A stretch of 7,799 nucleotides of DNA from an uncultured Anaerolineae bacterium (GTDB taxonomy: Bacteria; Chloroflexota; Anaerolineae; B4-G1; DUEL01), in assembly GCA_937942115.1 (NCBI GenBank), contig CALDFY010000120.1:1-7799 (forward strand), given 5' to 3'. The translations under genes were made by a program, and so were the position numbers. The notes under the pieces were generated by a model that saw nothing but the letters and a program-made list of their open reading frames with translations, was not told the origin of the DNA and did no database searches. Shown here piece after piece: positions 6,558-7,799 of the stretch (within the stretch, counting starts at the first letter, position 1; each line of letters opens with the position of its first letter).

Positions 6558-6592
6558 GACGGGCCAGGCACTTTCGCAGTGCCTGGCCCGTC
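6558..6592 (+). terminator. 15-bp perfect palindrome after arcC (copy B of a repeat)
   Basis: GACGGGCCAGGCACT (6558-6572) pairs fully with AGTGCCTGGCCCGTC (6578-6592) around TTCGC. It lies 9 bases after the arcC stop and one base before the next promoter's -35, so it probably separates arcC from the tRNA unit. Compared with the copy at 5300-5333, one base pair has changed from T:A to G:C on both arms together. Confidence 0.7.
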
Positions 6593-6593
6593 A

Positions 6594-6622
6594 TTGACAG
6601 GACGGGAAGGGTGTGGTAGAAT
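6594..6622 (+). promoter_or_regulatory. strong promoter of the tRNA cluster
   Basis: TTGACA (6594-6599) and TAGAAT (6617-6622) are 17 bases apart, one mismatch from consensus overall. The predicted start near 6629 lies about 29 bases before the first tRNA. Three tRNA genes with spacers of 10 and 5 bases follow and probably form one transcript. Confidence 0.85.
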
Positions 6623-6657
6623 AATGATGCGGCAGGGAGCGTTCCCTCCGCGTGCCC

Positions 6658-6744
6658 GGAGGGATGGCCGAGTGGACGATGGCGGCGGTCTTGAAAACCG
6701 CTGTGGCCGCAAGGTCACCGGGGGTTCAAATCCCTCTCCCTCCG
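6658..6744 (+). tRNA. tRNA-Ser (anticodon TGA)
   Basis: The acceptor stem is GGAGGGA (6658-6664) with TCCCTCC (6737-6743), and the discriminator is G6744. The anticodon stem is GCGGT/ACCGC with loop CTTGAAA, putting TGA at 6692-6694, which reads UCN serine codons. A long variable arm, typical of class II serine tRNAs, precedes the T arm with loop TTCAAAT (6725-6731). CCA is not encoded, so it must be added after transcription. Confidence 0.96.
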
Positions 6745-6754
6745 CTGAGCGCGT

Positions 6755-6843
6755 GGGGAGGTGCCGGAGTGGTCGATCGGGGCCGCCTGCTAAGCGGTTG
6801 TGGGGGTAAAACTCCACCCAGGGTTCGAATCCCTGCCTCCCCG
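6755..6843 (+). tRNA. tRNA-Ser (anticodon GCT)
   Basis: The acceptor stem is GGGGAGG (6755-6761) with CCTCCCC (6836-6842), and the discriminator is G6843. The anticodon stem is GCCGC/GCGGT with loop CTGCTAA, putting GCT at 6789-6791, which reads AGC/AGU. It has a long variable arm and the T arm CAGGG-TTCGAAT-CCCTG. CCA is not encoded. Confidence 0.96.
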
Positions 6844-6848
6844 CCTGG

Positions 6849-6922
6849 GCCCCCGTAGCTCAATTGGACAGAGCATTTGGTTGCGGACCAAAAGGTTGCA
6901 GGTTCAAGTCCTGCCGGGGGTA
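6849..6922 (+). tRNA. tRNA-Arg (anticodon GCG)
   Basis: The acceptor stem GCCCCCG (6849-6855) pairs with CGGGGGT (6915-6921), with a G1-U72 wobble at the first pair; the discriminator is A6922. The D arm GCTC/GAGC carries A20, an arginine identity base. The anticodon stem TTTGG/CCAAA encloses TTGCGGA, giving anticodon GCG at 6883-6885 with G37. The T arm is GCAGG-TTCAAGT-CCTGC. CCA is not encoded. GCG is uncommon in bacteria, which usually read CGU/CGC with ACG modified to inosine. Confidence 0.88.
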
Positions 6923-6986
6923 CTACTCTTGAAAGCCCAAAGGGACGAGGCCGGACGCAGGGTTTCTCCTTTCGCAATCCGATGAG

Positions 6987-7010
6987 TCCACCTTGAGGGG
7001 GGTGGAGGGG
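6987..7010 (+). promoter_or_regulatory. hicB leader: ribosome binding site partly in a small hairpin
   Basis: GGAGGGG (7004-7010) sits ahead of ATG 7016 and is the ribosome binding site. TCCACC (6987-6992) can pair with GGTGGA (7001-7006), covering the first bases of that site. The pairing is short, so any role in controlling hicB translation is a guess. Confidence 0.4.
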
Positions 7011-7015
7011 CGATC

Positions 7016-7300
7016 ATGTTAACATATAAGGCCATGTACAAGTTTCTCGACGAAGGCGTCCATGGCGAAGTACTGGATTTTCCAGGCGTTATTACGTGGG
7101 GCGCAGATTTGGAGGAGACACGCCGGCTGCTGGCAAGCGCCCTGTTAGACATGGCAGAGACCTACCTGCTACATGGTGAGCCACTCCCCCAACCTGACCT
7201 AAACGCCACGGACTCCGATGCCGACCTGGAAGAACCGATCTACCTGTTGCTGACAGCCGCGACCCGTGTTACCTTGGTCCCCCAGGGTGCGGTGCCGTGA
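7016..7300 (+). CDS. hicB: HicB-family antitoxin
   Basis: A 94-residue protein with the HicB/UPF0150 N-terminal fold: a beta strand (YKAMYKFLDEGVHGEVLDFPG) and the turn GVITWGADLEETRRLLASALLDMAETYL, equivalent to the family pattern of strand, PG, gap and amphipathic helix. The C-terminal part (about 60-94) is short and shows no recognisable helix-turn-helix or ribbon-helix-helix domain, so DNA binding is uncertain. The function is inferred from family and partner: it should bind and neutralise HicA. The ATG has GGAGGGG 5 bases upstream. Its stop codon overlaps the hicA start, so the two are translationally coupled, with the antitoxin first. I see no good promoter in 6923-7015. Confidence 0.82.
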   Translation: MLTYKAMYKFLDEGVHGEVLDFPGVITWGADLEETRRLLASALLDMAETYLLHGEPLPQPDLNATDSDADLEEPIYLLLTAATRVTLVPQGAVP

Positions 7301-7485
7301 AAAGGCGTGATCTGCTGCAGCACTTGCGTCAGCATGGCTGCCGATTTGTGCGTGAAGGTAGGGAACATTCCATTTGGGAGAACCCTGCTACAGGCCGCCG
7401 CACCTCAGTGCCACGCCATCGGGAAATTCCAGATTACACCGCGAGGCGTATCTGCAAGCATCTGGGTATCCCCTTGCCCTCCTGA
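7297..7485 (+). CDS. hicA: HicA-family toxin (mRNA interferase)
   Basis: A 62-residue HicA protein, expected to be a translation-dependent RNase with a double-stranded RNA-binding-like fold that is inhibited by HicB. The N-terminal helix (LLQHLRQHGC) is followed by the strand FVREGREHSIW with the probable catalytic histidine H24, then RRTSVPRHREI (34-44) and the C-terminal helix ending LGIPLPS. This order and spacing are those of intact HicA proteins. The start is GTG 7297, whose last two bases are shared with the hicB stop TGA (7298-7300), a 3-base overlap. An ATG at 7307 in another frame gives only a shadow frame. The gene ends about 15 bases before a multi-hairpin repeat that probably terminates the transcript. 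Confidence 0.88.
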   Translation: MKRRDLLQHLRQHGCRFVREGREHSIWENPATGRRTSVPRHREIPDYTARRICKHLGIPLPS

Positions 7486-7499
7486 GCGCTTGAGACGCA

Positions 7500-7650
7500 T
7501 CTCCCCCCAGAAGCGGGGGGAGAAGGGAGTAGAAGAGGGGTTTTGATGGCGGCAGCTTCGCCGCCGCCCTCAAAACCCCATTCCACCCCCTCCCCTCTCC
7601 CGCCGCCGAAGGCGAGCGGGAGAGGGGAGGGGTAAGGGGTGGGGTGAGGG
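7500..7650. repeat. multi-hairpin GC-rich element, copy 2 (inverted relative to copy 1)
   Basis: Three hairpins stand in a row. CTCCCCCC (7501-7508) pairs with GGGGGGAG (7515-7522). GGGGTTTTGA (7537-7546) pairs with TCAAAACCCC (7570-7579) and encloses GGCGGC/GCCGCC. CCCCTCCCCTCTCCCGC (7587-7603) pairs perfectly over 17 bp with 7616-7632, with an inner CGCC-GAA-GGCG. A G-rich tail with several G runs ends in GGGGTGAG. Read in reverse, this matches the order of parts at 5360-5482. It lies between hicA and a converging gene and may stop transcription from both sides. Confidence 0.8.
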
Positions 7651-7691
7651 CCGGAATGGGCATCCCCCGCTCCCCGAAAAACCTACACTTG

Positions 7692-7799
7692 TCAGCGGGA
7701 GGATTCCCCCTTCGGGGGGCCGTAGACGACCCGGTGGCTGCGCAGCCGAACCAGCAAGTTGGTCCTCTTTTCTACGACCAGAGGGTAGATGAAGAGGGG
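7692..7799 (-). CDS. 3' end of an unidentified minus-strand gene (partial)
   Basis: On the minus strand a frame is open from the window edge for 35 codons to a TGA (7694-7692). The encoded end contains YPLVVEKRTNLLVRLRSHRV and then VYGPPKGESSR. About 30 of the 35 third positions are G or C, as expected for a coding frame in a GC-rich genome, and the composition is protein-like. I do not recognise the family. It would converge on hicA across the multi-hairpin repeat. The short length makes chance openness possible. Confidence 0.4.
   Translation of the reverse strand, partial: PLFIYPLVVEKRTNLLVRLRSHRVVYGPPKGESSR
7706..7719. other. CCCCC-TTCG-GGGGG tetraloop hairpin
   Basis: CCCCC (7706-7710) and GGGGG (7715-7719) close a TTCG tetraloop, a very stable RNA form. 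It lies just inside the 3' end of the possible minus-strand gene, where it would encode part of the PPKGE segment. No T run follows on either strand. Confidence 0.5.

Noticed and set aside
6929..6957. Promoter for hicBA starting with TTGAAA at 6929
   Set aside because: No -10-like hexamer lies 16-18 bases downstream; the sequence there is GC-rich.
6905..7799. Integrative element attachment site at the tRNA-Arg 3' end
   Set aside because: No repeat of the tRNA 3' end is found downstream within the window and there is no integrase gene.

Overview
This 7.8 kb, GC-rich window holds compact bacterial chromosome. The genes are nearly all on the + strand and most have clear AGGAGG-type ribosome binding sites. 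High GC, a TTG-started REC-GAF-PAS histidine kinase, many GC-rich intergenic palindromes, heptamer microsatellites and tRNA genes without encoded CCA fit a Chloroflexota (Anaerolineae/Thermoflexia-like) genome. That assignment is inference from style, not from a marker gene.

Layout. A secreted lytic transglycosylase (184-1032) is followed, after a CCTGCAT heptamer repeat, by a soluble response-regulator/histidine-kinase hybrid (1083-3029). A near-consensus promoter overlapping the kinase stop codon, with a perfect 12-bp hairpin at the predicted transcript 5' end, opens a carbamoyl-phosphate block. This block contains an aspartate-carbamoyltransferase-fold enzyme (3127-4080), a knotted YgeW/acetylornithine-type carbamoyltransferase (4313-5299) and a carbamate kinase, arcC (5598-6548). 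The intergenic spaces of the block carry repeats: a 69-bp tandem repeat, two copies of a GCCAGGCACT palindrome, and a multi-hairpin element that reappears inverted near the window end. A second strong promoter drives a tRNA cluster, Ser(TGA)-Ser(GCT)-Arg(GCG). A hicB-hicA toxin-antitoxin pair with overlapping stop and start codons follows. After the second multi-hairpin element, the last 108 bases hold the 3' end of a probable minus-strand gene.

How the genes may work together. Two carbamoyltransferases beside a carbamate kinase, with no other arginine or pyrimidine biosynthesis genes in the window, suggest carbamoyl transfer run catabolically: a ureido compound plus phosphate gives carbamoyl phosphate, and carbamate kinase then makes ATP. 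By eye, the first transferase lacks residues that ATCases use to bind aspartate, and the second mixes YgeW and acetylornithine transcarbamylase signatures, so both substrates are open. This cassette is the best candidate for undescribed biology here. The histidine kinase might respond to the same metabolism, but nothing in the sequence proves it.
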